NCBI GenBank assembly: GCA_026125895.1
Contig: JAHCKG010000015.1
Location: 1 to 64,000, forward strand
Reading direction: 5' to 3'
DNA: 64,000 bases
Source: Pseudolabrys sp.
GTDB lineage: Bacteria; Pseudomonadota; Alphaproteobacteria; Rhizobiales; Xanthobacteraceae
In this document: positions 33,823-45,160 of the stretch, one piece after another
Numbering within the stretch: the stretch's first letter is position 1
Layout of the letters: every line of letters starts with the position of its first letter
Position numbers and translations under genes: made by a program
The notes under the pieces: generated by a model
What the model was told of the DNA's origin: nothing
The model's input: the letters and a program-made list of their open reading frames with translations, nothing else
Databases searched by the model: none

Positions 33823-34303
33823 TACCCTCTCCCCTTGTGGGAGAGGGTGGCGCGCGGAACGCGCGCCGGGTGAGGGGTCGGTGTCAGCCGGAGTCCACCA
33901 TCGGCCGGTCAGAGCTCAAGGTCGCGCTTTCGCAAAGCGAATGCGTCGGACACCGACCGACGCCGAGGTAGCTATGTGGCGCCTCCTGCGAAACCGCCGA
34001 TTGGCGGCCTTCAAATTCAGACGACGGGTGCCATTTCAAAGGTTCATTCTGGACTATGTTTGCTTCGATCCGAAAACCGTTATCGAGATCGACGGCAGTC
34101 AGCATGCCGGCTGCGACCGTGATAGACAACGCGATGCCATTCTTGAAACCGAAGGCTTCGCGGTTCTCCGCTACTGGAATAACGATGTACTGCAAAGGCG
34201 AACGGCCGTCCTCGAGGACATCCACTCTCATCTCACCGGTCGACGCTGACCCCTCACCCGGCGCGCGTTCGCGCGCCACCCTCTCCCACAAGGGGAGAGG
34301 GTA
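33823..34303. mobile_element. DUF559 cassette bounded by 57-bp inverted repeats
   Basis: The left repeat (33823-33879) and right repeat (34248-34303) are inverted copies differing by one inserted G. Each has an outer hairpin (CTCTCCC and GGGAGAG arms around CTTGT), an inner hairpin (GGCGCGCG...CGCGCGCC) and a tail GGGTGAGGGGTC facing inward. A 122-residue DUF559 gene fills the interior exactly: its GTG starts two bases after the left repeat and its stop overlaps the right one. No target duplication is evident by eye. Confidence 0.7.
33881..34249 (+). CDS. DUF559 domain protein (Vsr-like PD-(D/E)XK nuclease fold)
   Basis: 122 residues from GTG 33881; an internal ATG (MRRTPTDAEVAMW) is an alternative start. 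DUF559 motifs: MRRTPTDAEVAMWRLLRNRR, FKFRRRVPFQRFILDYVCF, the acidic site VIEIDGSQHA and the C-terminal YWNNDVLQ. The D...ExD pattern is that of very-short-patch-repair-like nucleases. Activity and target are not established for the family. The gene is exactly enclosed by inverted repeats, suggesting that gene and repeats form one unit. Confidence 0.88.
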   Translation: MSAGVHHRPVRAQGRAFAKRMRRTPTDAEVAMWRLLRNRRLAAFKFRRRVPFQRFILDYVCFDPKTVIEIDGSQHAGCDRDRQRDAILETEGFAVLRYWNNDVLQRRTAVLEDIHSHLTGRR

Positions 34304-34305
34304 GG

Positions 34306-35451
34306 ATGACCGCCGCTTTTCTCCAACGCCTGTCGCTCACGAACTTCCGCAGCTACCACGCCGCGACGCTCACGCTCGACCGCGCCGGGCCGGTGGTGCT
34401 GACCGGACAGAACGGCGCCGGCAAGACCAACTTGATCGAAGCGATCTCGCTGCTGACGCCGGGCCGCGGCCTGCGGCGCGCGACGCTCGACGAATTGAGC
34501 TTCAGCGAAGGCAACGGCGCCTGGGCGGTCTCGGCCGAGATCGAAGGCATGCTCGGTCTCGCCACGCTCGGCACCGGTATCGAGCCGCCGGCCGGCGATG
34601 ACTCGACGAATTCGCGCAAGTGCCGCATCGACCGCGAGCCGGTATCGTCGGCCGCCGCGTTCGCCGACCATGTACGTGTGATCTGGCTGACGCCGTCGAT
34701 GGACCCGCTGTTCACCGGCCCCGCCGCGGACCGCCGCCGCTATCTTGACCGTTTGGTGCTCGCTGTCGATGCGCAGCATTCCAGTCGCGTCTCGGCGCTG
34801 GAGCGGTCGCTGCGCTCACGCAACCGCCTGCTCGAGGATCAGCGCAGCGATCCGCACTGGCTCGACGCCATCGAGCACGAAACCGCGGAGGTGGCGGTCG
34901 CGGTATCGGCGGCGCGCTACGAGACCGTCAACCGTCTCTCGGCAGCGCTCGACGCCGCGCGCGACGAAGCGCCGGCTTTCGCCATGCCGCGCATCGCGCT
35001 CGAAGGCTGGATGGAAAACCAGTGGCCGGTGAGCACCGCGCGCGAGATCGAAGACCGCTATCGCGACTTGCTGCGCGACAGCCGCGGCCAGGACGCCGCT
35101 GCCGGGCGCACGCTCGAGGGCCCACACCGCGCCGATCTCAACGTCGTCCACGCCGGCAAAGGCATCGCTGCGTCGGATGCCTCAACGGGCGAACAGAAGG
35201 CGATGCTCATCCGGCTGTCGCTGGCGCACGCGCATCTCATCAAGGACATGACCGGCTACGCGCCGGTGATGCTGCTCGACGAAGTGGTGGCGCATCTTGA
35301 TCCGGTGCGCCGCGCCGCGCTCTATGACGCGCTGACGTCGATCGGAGCGCAGGTGTGGATGACCGGTGCCGACCCGGCGGCCTTTGCCGACATCGCCGGC
35401 CGCGCCCAATGGTTCGACGTTAAACCCGGTGGCGTTACGCAGCGAGCTTAG
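34306..35451 (+). CDS. recF: DNA replication and repair protein RecF
   Basis: 381 residues. Walker A GQNGAGKTNLIEA, the ABC-type signature ASTGEQKAMLI and Walker B VMLLDEVVAHLD are all intact. SLTNFRSYHAATLTLDRAGP is the classic RecF N-terminus. It loads RecA at single-strand gaps with RecO and RecR. The ATG follows three bases after the DUF559 cassette's right repeat, whose GGGGAGAGGG is the only visible ribosome binding site. Confidence 0.97.
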   Translation: MTAAFLQRLSLTNFRSYHAATLTLDRAGPVVLTGQNGAGKTNLIEAISLLTPGRGLRRATLDELSFSEGNGAWAVSAEIEGMLGLATLGTGIEPPAGDDSTNSRKCRIDREPVSSAAAFADHVRVIWLTPSMDPLFTGPAADRRRYLDRLVLAVDAQHSSRVSALERSLRSRNRLLEDQRSDPHWLDAIEHETAEVAVAVSAARYETVNRLSAALDAARDEAPAFAMPRIALEGWMENQWPVSTAREIEDRYRDLLRDSRGQDAAAGRTLEGPHRADLNVVHAGKGIAASDASTGEQKAMLIRLSLAHAHLIKDMTGYAPVMLLDEVVAHLDPVRRAALYDALTSIGAQVWMTGADPAAFADIAGRAQWFDVKPGGVTQRA

Positions 35452-35585
35452 GAACAGCCCTTTGCGGCGCTAACGTTCCATTCATCGAGATGTTTTGAAG
35501 TCTCCGAAAACCGGAACAAAGGCGGCATCCCGGTCTTTACCCTGCAATCTTTGTACATCATTGGAAACGTTACGGATATGTCACC

Positions 35586-35813
35586 ATGTTGCAGGAACTA
35601 CCGACAGAAAACCGGGCCATGCCGGCCGATCACCTGAAAGACGAGATGCAGCGATCGCTGGATCGGGTCGGCCGCGAACTCGAGAAGCTCGAAATCCTGG
35701 CCGCCGCGATGGCCGCGTTCAGTCGGCCGGTTCCCGAATACGACCATAGCTTTCAACACCAGCGTCACTTGACCGCCAGCGCCACGGTGTTGCGCAACAG
35801 GCGGTCGCTATAA
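35586..35813 (+). CDS. Hypothetical small protein
   Basis: 75 residues. The middle is a predicted helix (HLKDEMQRSLDRVGRELEKL) followed by AAAMAAFSRPVPEYDHSFQH, a form I associate with small conserved rhizobial proteins, without known function. Its end overlaps the convergent ClC gene by six bases. The ribosome binding site is weak; an internal ATG at 35622 is an alternative start. Confidence 0.5.
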   Translation: MLQELPTENRAMPADHLKDEMQRSLDRVGRELEKLEILAAAMAAFSRPVPEYDHSFQHQRHLTASATVLRNRRSL

Positions 35814-37562
35814 CTCGCCTGTGAGCGCGCGGCGCTGCCGCTCCGAGGCATCGGAGAAGCGCCGCAGGGCATGAGACTCCGTCAGCATGCCGACAACCTG
35901 ACCGCGCTCCGCGCTGTCCACCACAGGCAGCGCTTCGGCCTCGAACTTCTCGAAGGCCTTGATCGCTTCCTGCGCCGTCATTCGCTGCACCAGCACCTCG
36001 CCCTTGTGGCGCAACAGATCGTTGAGCGGCGTCACCGCCGGAACTTCCGCGGAGTGCGCTTCCGCGACCATGACCATTCCGGCATAGCGGCCGTCCTCGT
36101 CGATGGCGATCACCTGATTGGTCGAGCCCAGCGGGAAGTTCTGCCGGAACGCCGGCAGCGGCGTTTCCGTCGAGGTGGTGCGCACGTCGGAGCGCATCAT
36201 CTGCGCCACGGTGAGATCGCGGATCCAGCCGACATCGGCGCCGCCGCGAATGGTCTCGCCGCGCAGATGGAAGCGCCAGGTGGCGAAGGAGTAGCCGAAC
36301 AGTTCGCGCGTCACCTGCATCGACACGATCACGGCAATCAGCACCGTCGCGGTGAGCCACAAGTCGCCGGTCGTCTCCAGCGCGATAAAGCACATCGTCA
36401 GCGGCCCGCCGATCACCGAAGCCGCCATCGCGCTCATGCCGATGACGGCGTAGGCATCTGGATTGACGGCGAGCGACGGCCACACCGTGTTCAGGCCAAT
36501 GGCGAACAGCTGGCCGCCGAGCGCGCCGAGCAGCAGCGAGGCGAAAAACAGGCCGCCGCGAAAGCCGGTGCCCAGCGAGACGATCGACGCGAAGGCCTTG
36601 AACAGCAGCAGGATCGCCAGCGTCGCCACCGGCATCTGGAACAAGGTGGTCAGGTGCAGTGCGCCGTGGCCCGACGACATGACCCGCGGCGTCACCATCG
36701 CCAGCAAGCCGACGATGGCGCCGCCCAGCATCGGCCGCAGCCAGGGCTGCACCCGCAGGCGGCCGAGCAAGGTTTCGCAGGCGGCGACACTGCGCATCAC
36801 CAGAATGCCGAAGCCGGCGGCGAGCAGACCGAAGCCAGCGGCCATGGCCAGGTCGCGGAACGAGATTGCCGTGACCTGCGCGGCCTCGATGCCGAGGTGG
36901 TCCTGCGAGAACGCCGCCGCGGTAAAATAGCCGAACAGCGCCGCGACGCCGACCGGCGCCAGGCTGGAAACGGCGTAGCTGCCGATGATCAGTTCGAAGC
37001 CGTAGAAGGCCCCGCCGAGCGGCGCGCCGAAGGCGCCGGCGATGGCACCGGCGGCGCCGCAACCGACCAGCAGACGCATGTCGCTGCGGCGCAGGCGGAA
37101 GGCCTGGCCGATTTTCGAGGCCAGGCCGCTGGAGAGCTGGGTATAGCCGGCTTCCAGGCCGACCGAGGCGCCGACGCCGCTCGACCACATGGTCTGGGCG
37201 GCGACGATCAGGCTGCCGCGCATCGACATGCGGCCGCCATGCAGGGCATTCGCCTCGATCGGGTCGACTTCGGTGCCGCGCCACTTGGAGATCCACCAGG
37301 TGCTCAGCCCGAGCGCCAGGCCGCCGAGACAGGGCACCAGAAAGGCCGCCAGCGGCGCGATGGACATGCGGCCAGACAGGCGCTCGCCGGGGTCGAGCCC
37401 GAACAGGTGCAAGTGCATGAAGCCCACAACCGAGCCCATGACCGCCACCACCACACCGGCCAAACCGCCGACGACGGCCGCCAGCAGGATGATGCTCGAC
37501 TCGCGCGCGCGGATGAACGCACGTAGCCGATGAGGAACTTCGAAGCCGTGGAAGGGGCGCAT
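35808..37562 (-). CDS. ClC-family chloride channel/transporter with CBS domains
   Basis: 584 residues. About 10-12 membrane segments with the ClC selectivity motifs GVGASVGLEAGYTQ (the gating-glutamate position retained), GAAGAIAGAFGAPLGGAFYG and GTGFRGGLFFASLLLGALGG. The C-terminal 130 residues form a CBS pair (TVAQMMRSDVRTTSTETPLP; VLVQRMTAQEAIKAFEKFEA). At the inner proton-glutamate position the sequence reads FELII, where exchangers usually carry two glutamates, so whether it is a channel or an exchanger is open. It lies between recF and gyrB on the opposite strand. Confidence 0.93.
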   Translation of the reverse strand: MRPFHGFEVPHRLRAFIRARESSIILLAAVVGGLAGVVVAVMGSVVGFMHLHLFGLDPGERLSGRMSIAPLAAFLVPCLGGLALGLSTWWISKWRGTEVDPIEANALHGGRMSMRGSLIVAAQTMWSSGVGASVGLEAGYTQLSSGLASKIGQAFRLRRSDMRLLVGCGAAGAIAGAFGAPLGGAFYGFELIIGSYAVSSLAPVGVAALFGYFTAAAFSQDHLGIEAAQVTAISFRDLAMAAGFGLLAAGFGILVMRSVAACETLLGRLRVQPWLRPMLGGAIVGLLAMVTPRVMSSGHGALHLTTLFQMPVATLAILLLFKAFASIVSLGTGFRGGLFFASLLLGALGGQLFAIGLNTVWPSLAVNPDAYAVIGMSAMAASVIGGPLTMCFIALETTGDLWLTATVLIAVIVSMQVTRELFGYSFATWRFHLRGETIRGGADVGWIRDLTVAQMMRSDVRTTSTETPLPAFRQNFPLGSTNQVIAIDEDGRYAGMVMVAEAHSAEVPAVTPLNDLLRHKGEVLVQRMTAQEAIKAFEKFEAEALPVVDSAERGQVVGMLTESHALRRFSDASERQRRALTGEL

Positions 37563-40339
<2,777 letters not shown>

Positions 40340-40342
40340 CCG

Positions 40343-41575
40343 TTACACACCCTCCTCGTCCCGCGCGGCCAGCGCGGCACGGGCGCTTTTGAAGCCCAGC
40401 AGCAGCACGATGCCGGCGAGCACGCTGGTGACGGCAAAGATGCCGATCACCGTGATGCTGCCGCTGGTCTTGCCCATGCTGATGCCCGACGAGATCAACG
40501 CGCCGATGCCGAGCTGGATGAAGCCGAGCAGCGCCGCGGCGCTGCCGGCGTTGCGCCCGAACGGCGACAGCGCCACCGCCGCACCGTTCGGATTGATGAT
40601 GCCGAGGCAGCTCAGACAGATGAAGAACAGCGCGATGGTGCCGTAAAGCCCGATCCAGCCGCCCCAGATGCCGAAAGCAAAACTCACGCTGGCGACCGCC
40701 TGCAACGCCAGCATGGCGGCGAACAGGCTGCGGCTGGAGAACGCGCGCAGCAGCAGGATGTTGACCTGGCTGGCGCCGATCAGGCCGGCCGCGAGCAGCG
40801 CAAACACCGTGCTGTAGGCGCCGGGGCTGAGATGGAAGTTGTCCATGAAGACGATGGGCGAGCCGGCGACATAGGCGAACAGGCCCGAGAACGACAGCGC
40901 GCCGGCGAGCGCATAAGTGGCGAAGGCCGGATGGCGGAAGATGACGGCATATTCGCGCAGGATCGGTCCCATGCGCAGCGAGATGCCGCGATCGGCCTTG
41001 TGACCCTCCGGCAGCAGCAGCCAGACCAGCGCCAGGATGAGGCCGACCACGACGAACAACGTCACAAACACCGCGCGCCAGCCCCACAGGCTGACGACGA
41101 AGCCGCCGACGCTCGGCGCGGCCAGCGGCGACACGGCGATGAACAGAAACAGCAGCGAGCGGATGCGGGCGCTTTGTCGTGGCGGAAAGAAATCGCGCAC
41201 CATCGCCAGCGATGCCACCTGCGCGGCGCAGCCGCCGATGCCCTGCAGGAACCGCATCGCCACCAGCATGTCGATGCTGGTGGAAGCGGCGCAGCCGAGG
41301 CTGGCGACAAGGAACAGCAGCAGGCCGGCGATCAGCGGCGGCTTGCGGCCGAACCGGTCGAGCAGCGGCCCGTAGAACAACTGGCCGCCGGCCATGCCGA
41401 TGAAATAGGCCGACAATGTCAGGGACACCGCGCTGGTCGGCACGCCGAAGTCGCTGGCGACCTTTGGAAAGGCCGTCAGGTACATGTCGATATTGAAGGG
41501 GCTGACGACGCTGAGACTGCCGAGCAGACAGAGAATGAACAGCGGCGAGCGTTGCGGCGTGGAATCGGGAACCAT
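40343..41575 (-). CDS. MFS transporter, Bcr/CflA drug-resistance family
   Basis: 410 residues with twelve hydrophobic segments. The N-terminus (SPFNIDMYLTAFPKVASDFG, LSAYFIGMAGGQLFYGPLLD, RFGRKPPLIAG) is typical of Bcr/CflA exporters (DHA1, 12 TM). They export drugs such as bicyclomycin or dipeptides by proton antiport at the inner membrane. It ends three bases from the convergent gyrB stop. It is a single gene. Confidence 0.92.
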   Translation of the reverse strand: MVPDSTPQRSPLFILCLLGSLSVVSPFNIDMYLTAFPKVASDFGVPTSAVSLTLSAYFIGMAGGQLFYGPLLDRFGRKPPLIAGLLLFLVASLGCAASTSIDMLVAMRFLQGIGGCAAQVASLAMVRDFFPPRQSARIRSLLFLFIAVSPLAAPSVGGFVVSLWGWRAVFVTLFVVVGLILALVWLLLPEGHKADRGISLRMGPILREYAVIFRHPAFATYALAGALSFSGLFAYVAGSPIVFMDNFHLSPGAYSTVFALLAAGLIGASQVNILLLRAFSSRSLFAAMLALQAVASVSFAFGIWGGWIGLYGTIALFFICLSCLGIINPNGAAVALSPFGRNAGSAAALLGFIQLGIGALISSGISMGKTSGSITVIGIFAVTSVLAGIVLLLGFKSARAALAARDEEGV

Positions 41576-41637
41576 CGGCGCAGCTCTAGCCGATAAATCC
41601 AGCCGCTGCGATCAAGCTTTGGTCATGGCCGCCCCGA

Positions 41638-41675
41638 CAAAAATAAAAGCCCGGAGCGGCGCGCCGCTCCGGACC
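41638..41675 (-). terminator. Intrinsic terminator of the Tyr-rich secreted protein gene
   Basis: CCGGAGCGGCGCGCCGCTCC (plus GG) is a strong palindrome. On the minus strand it is followed by TTTTATTTTT. It lies 26 bases after the stop of the gene at 41701-42159. Confidence 0.8.
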
Positions 41676-41700
41676 CGTCGTTCAGGCGCAGACCTGCCGA

Positions 41701-42159
41701 TCAATAGCAGACGCGCGAGCGCGCCCAGACCCAGCCGCCATAGCCGTCGGCGACGCGAATGCGGCGCACGGTGCAGTTCTCGCCGTAGCCGTAGCCGACA
41801 CGCGAGACGCCGTAGCCGCCGTAATAGCCCTCGTCCTCATAGCGATACGGCCGGCTGTACTGATACGGACTGCGATAAGGCTCGCCGTAATAGACGGGGC
41901 GACGCGGCGGCGCGTAATAGCTCGAGCGATAACGAGGCGCATCATAGCCTTCGTGATGGACCGGGTTGACGCGGATGTAGCTCACCTTGCGCACATATCT
42001 GACGACCTTGCGATAGCAGCAGTTCGACGACGTCGAGACCGCTCCGCGGCCGACGTAACCGCCGTCGTAGTACTCGCCCGCCGCGACATTCGTCGGGGTC
42101 AGAAGAGATGCAAATCCAAAGAGCAGGAGAGCGGGCAACGCCAAGAGAAGCCGATGCAT
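41701..42159 (-). CDS. Secreted Tyr/Arg/Gly-rich protein, unknown function
   Basis: 152 residues from ATG 42159 with GGAGGAC upstream. A signal peptide (LLLALPALLLFGFASLLTPT, NVAAG) precedes a mature protein unusually rich in tyrosine, arginine and glycine (YYGEPYRSPYQYSRPYRYED and GYYGGYGVSRVGYGYGENC). Cysteines lie in SNCCYRKV and at the ends of two short segments near the C-terminus. Similar small proteins are common in the Bradyrhizobium group, without assigned function. It ends at a strong terminator. Confidence 0.8.
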   Translation of the reverse strand: MHRLLLALPALLLFGFASLLTPTNVAAGEYYDGGYVGRGAVSTSSNCCYRKVVRYVRKVSYIRVNPVHHEGYDAPRYRSSYYAPPRRPVYYGEPYRSPYQYSRPYRYEDEGYYGGYGVSRVGYGYGENCTVRRIRVADGYGGWVWARSRVCY

Positions 42160-42311
42160 GATCAGTCCTCCAATACAGACAAGCCAGCCGGACAAAGGCC
42201 GGTTGTTTATAAATTTAGCAAAATATTAACCATTGTGGCGACGGTAATGTGCAGCCACTAAGTTATTGAAAATAAAAGATTTGCCCAACGGCCGGCGGTA
42301 TTTCCACCGGC

Positions 42312-42488
42312 TCAGGAAGACAGTTTGGCGCCGATCGCCAGACCGATAACGATGGCCCCGACGAACAGCACCATGAAGATGCCGAACAGCCATTTGGCGA
42401 TGGTGGCCGACGCTTCCTCGACGCCGGTGAAGCCGAAGATGCCGGCGACGATGGCGATCAGCAGAAAGACAAAAGCCCATTTCAACAT
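42312..42488 (-). CDS. DUF1328 small membrane protein (YtjA family)
   Basis: 58 residues: MLKWAFVFLLIAIVAGIFGF, then TGVEEASATIAKWLFGIFMV and LFVGAIVIGLAIG. Two hydrophobic helices and the TG...A..AK pattern are diagnostic of DUF1328. These small inner-membrane proteins are often stress-induced; their molecular role is unknown. It is a single gene facing the Tyr-rich protein gene. Confidence 0.92.
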   Translation of the reverse strand: MLKWAFVFLLIAIVAGIFGFTGVEEASATIAKWLFGIFMVLFVGAIVIGLAIGAKLSS

Positions 42489-42550
42489 GGCGACACCCCG
42501 TTCCGCTCGCTGCCGCAATAACGGAACAGAGCCTGCCAAGTTCCATCGCC

Positions 42551-43438
42551 TCAGTCGAGCGCCGGCTTGAACGGCCGCGCGCCGCGGGTGCGCGGATCGC
42601 GCACGGTCCAGCGGCCGGCCTCGACGCGGGCGAGAAAGTCGCCGACCACGGCATTGAACAGATCCGGCTCTTCCAGATTCACGACGTGGCCGGTCCTCGG
42701 CATCATTACCAAGCCGGACGCCGGCAGCGTGTCCTTGAGAAACAGGCTCGGCTCGACGCAACGATCGTCCTCGTCGCCGACGACGATCAGCGCCGGCGTT
42801 TGCAGCTTGCGGATATCCGCCTCGAAGTCATAGATCGACGGCCGCCCGCCCTGGAAGCCGCGCGACGTGTTGGCCGAGCCTTTGGCGTCATGCGCGGCAA
42901 GCCGCGCCACGAATTCGGCATAGCCGCGCGGATCCTTCACTTCGAAGGTGACGCGCGCCGCGCTCTTGCCGTAACTCGCGGCCACCGCCGCCGAGCCCTT
43001 GGTCGCAAACTCGTCGCCGAGCGCGCGCGAGAAGGCCTGGAATTCCGTGGTGTACCAGCGCTCGGAGCCCGAGCCGGTGCCGGCCAGCACCATCGAGCGC
43101 ACCCGCGAGGGATGATTGAGCGCAACTTGCAGCGACGTATACCCGCCCATCGACAGCCCGATGAGGTGCGCCTTGTCGATGCCGAGCGCATCGAGCACGG
43201 CGACGCAGTCGCGCATCACATGTTTGTAGCTGTAGTTGTCCTCGCCGTCCGGCACGTCGGACGGCTTATAGCCGCGCGCCGAATAAGCGATGCAGCGATG
43301 CCGTTTGCCGAACTCCCGCATCTGCGGCTCCCAGCCGCTGTGATCCGAGGCGAATTCGTGCACGAAGACGATCGGCGTGCCCTTCCCGGTTTCCTCGTAA
43401 TAGAGCTTGACGTTGTCGGGGGTCGTGATGAAGGGCAT
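42551..43438 (-). CDS. Alpha/beta fold hydrolase
   Basis: 295 residues. Nucleophile elbow GLSMGGYTS with Ser96, oxyanion-region VFVHEFASDHSGW, the acid in VVGDEDDRCVEPSL and the histidine in PRTGHVVNLEEP. It resembles 3-oxoadipate enol-lactonase and related carboxylester or C-C hydrolases. It is downstream of the GS-like and Rieske genes on the same strand, separated by a palindromic repeat, and could hydrolyse a product of that pathway. The substrate is unassigned. Confidence 0.88.
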   Translation of the reverse strand: MPFITTPDNVKLYYEETGKGTPIVFVHEFASDHSGWEPQMREFGKRHRCIAYSARGYKPSDVPDGEDNYSYKHVMRDCVAVLDALGIDKAHLIGLSMGGYTSLQVALNHPSRVRSMVLAGTGSGSERWYTTEFQAFSRALGDEFATKGSAAVAASYGKSAARVTFEVKDPRGYAEFVARLAAHDAKGSANTSRGFQGGRPSIYDFEADIRKLQTPALIVVGDEDDRCVEPSLFLKDTLPASGLVMMPRTGHVVNLEEPDLFNAVVGDFLARVEAGRWTVRDPRTRGARPFKPALD

Positions 43439-43464
43439 TGCCAGTTCCTTTTACTCTTCCGCTT

Positions 43465-43542
43465 GTAGCCCGGGTGAAGCGAAGCGCAACCCGGGATGAC
43501 TGGGACCCGTCCCGGCTTACGCTGCGGTTCAGCCGGGCTGCA
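43465..43542. repeat. Intergenic inverted repeat (GTAGCCCGGG family)
   Basis: GTAGCCCGGGTGAAGCGAAG (then CGCAACCCGGG) faces a matching inverted unit CCCGGCTTACGCTGCGGTTC (then AGCCGGGCTGCA). This is a two-unit palindrome between the alpha/beta hydrolase and GS-like genes. Confidence 0.7.
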
Positions 43543-43552
43543 GGATTCACTC

Positions 43553-45040
43553 TCAAAACAAATCCAGATATTCTTTCTGCTCCCACGGCGTCACCGCCAT
43601 CGGGTCCCGATCCTGCGCCGGCTCTTCCTTTTCGAAGCGCTCTCGCTCGGCATCCTTGATGTGGGCGTAATAGTCGATGAAGCCAGCGCCGAAGGTCGTG
43701 CGGAAGGTGTCATCGGCGCGCAACGCCGTCACCGCCTCGCCAAGCGACTTCGGCAGCAGATCCGCCGCCGTCTCGTAAGGCGTGTCGGCGGAGGCGCCGG
43801 GATCGCGCTTTTGCGCGATGCCATCGAGACCGGAATAGATCTGCGACGCCATGTAGAGATACGGGTTGGCGGCCGGCTCGCCGACGCGGTTTTCCAGATG
43901 CGTCGATGACGCGCCGGCTTCGCCAAGCAGCCGCATCATCACGCCGCGATTGTCGCGCGCCCAGATGGCGCGATCCGGCGCCAGCGAATAGGGCCGGTAG
44001 CGCTTGTAGCCATTGATGGTCGGCGTCGTGAAGGCAGCGGCGGCACGCGCATGCGCCAGCACACCGCCGAGGTAATGGCGGCCGAGCGTGGACAGACCAC
44101 TCGGATCGGTAAAGGCGTTGCGCTTCGTTTTGCGCTCGATCAGCGACTGGTGCAGGTGCCAGCCGCTCGACATCACATGCGGCAAACCGGGCCGGCACAT
44201 GAAACTGACGAGATAACCGTGGCGCCGCGCGATCTGTTTGGCTGCCGCACGGAACAGGATCATGGTGTCGGCGGCTTCAAGCCCGGTCTGCGGGCGGAAG
44301 GTGAATTCGATCTGGCTGGGGCCGAGCTCCAGTTCGACCGAGCGTAGCGGCAGGCCGAGCGCTTCGACGCCCTTGCGCAAAATCTCGACCGCCGGATCGA
44401 CCATGTCGAAACGCGTTTCGGTGAGATACTGATAGCCCTGCGTCAGCAGGCTGACCTCCGGCGCCTGCGGCGGCCAGGTCGCTGATTCCGGCGTCAGCTT
44501 CGCGTCCTCGAGCTTGAACAGATGGAATTCGACCTCGAGCCCGGCGAGGAAATCGTAACCGGCCTTGGCCAGCGCGCCGAGCGCGTCGCGATAGATCGCG
44601 CGCGTGGAGAACGGCACCGGCTTGCCATTGGTGAAATAGATGTCGCACAGCAGCCAGCCGGTCTTGTTCGCCCAGGGCAGGATGCGGAAGGTCGTCGGGT
44701 CGGCGATCATGGCGAAGTCGGCGCCGCCCTGCATCTCGGCCATGCCGAAGCCGCCGCCGGCGCTGAATACGGGAAACACGCTCTTGTGCGACGTGTCCTT
44801 GGCGAGCAGCGTCGAGGTCATGTTGACGCCGTTCCGCAGCGCGCTCGCCACTTCCGAGGCGAGCAAGGTCTTGCCGCGCAACACGCCGTGCTGATCGGCG
44901 AAGGAGAAGCGCACGACCTCGAGCTTGTTGGCCTTGATGGCGCGCTCGACCTCGGCCGCGGCATTCTCCTGCGCAGCGGACCACAGGCCGTGACGGGCGA
45001 CGAACGAGCCGGAGGATTTGGCGGACTTACGCGGCGGCAT
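43553..45040 (-). CDS. Glutamine synthetase family protein (gamma-glutamyl-amide synthetase type)
   Basis: 495 residues from ATG 45040. The GS fold is shown by AGLEVEFHLFK, ELELGPSQIEFTFRPQ, SGWHLHQSL with the ammonium-site histidine, ARDNRGVMMRLLGEAG, and HLENRVGEPAANPYLYMA. The divergent sequence and a charged N-terminal extension of about 35 residues separate it from GlnA; such paralogues ligate glutamate to amines. It follows a Rieske oxygenase on the same strand, an association known from aniline dioxygenase clusters, where a GS-like enzyme glutamylates the amine first. Confidence 0.88.
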   Translation of the reverse strand: MPPRKSAKSSGSFVARHGLWSAAQENAAAEVERAIKANKLEVVRFSFADQHGVLRGKTLLASEVASALRNGVNMTSTLLAKDTSHKSVFPVFSAGGGFGMAEMQGGADFAMIADPTTFRILPWANKTGWLLCDIYFTNGKPVPFSTRAIYRDALGALAKAGYDFLAGLEVEFHLFKLEDAKLTPESATWPPQAPEVSLLTQGYQYLTETRFDMVDPAVEILRKGVEALGLPLRSVELELGPSQIEFTFRPQTGLEAADTMILFRAAAKQIARRHGYLVSFMCRPGLPHVMSSGWHLHQSLIERKTKRNAFTDPSGLSTLGRHYLGGVLAHARAAAAFTTPTINGYKRYRPYSLAPDRAIWARDNRGVMMRLLGEAGASSTHLENRVGEPAANPYLYMASQIYSGLDGIAQKRDPGASADTPYETAADLLPKSLGEAVTALRADDTFRTTFGAGFIDYYAHIKDAERERFEKEEPAQDRDPMAVTPWEQKEYLDLF

Positions 45041-45047
45041 CAAACAC

Positions 45048-45138
45048 CGTCATGCCCGGCCTTGTGCCGGGCATCCACGTCTTTGGGCGCTGCAATGCTA
45101 CGAAGGCGTGGATGGCCGGGACAAGCCCGGCCATGACG
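45048..45138. repeat. Intergenic palindromic repeat (CGTCATGCCCGG family)
   Basis: CGTCATGCCCGGC...GCCGGGCATCCACG faces CGTGGATGGCCGGG...CCCGGCCATGACG. Each half is itself a hairpin, and the whole is an inverted pair with a spacer of about 30 bases. It lies between the Rieske and GS-like genes. Confidence 0.85.
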
Positions 45139-45160
45139 AATGTGGGACTTGAGCACAAAA

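Noticed and set aside
35871-37526. A 551-codon open frame on the plus strand
   Set aside because: Antisense to the ClC transporter. The product is an Arg/Gln/His-rich shadow without domains.
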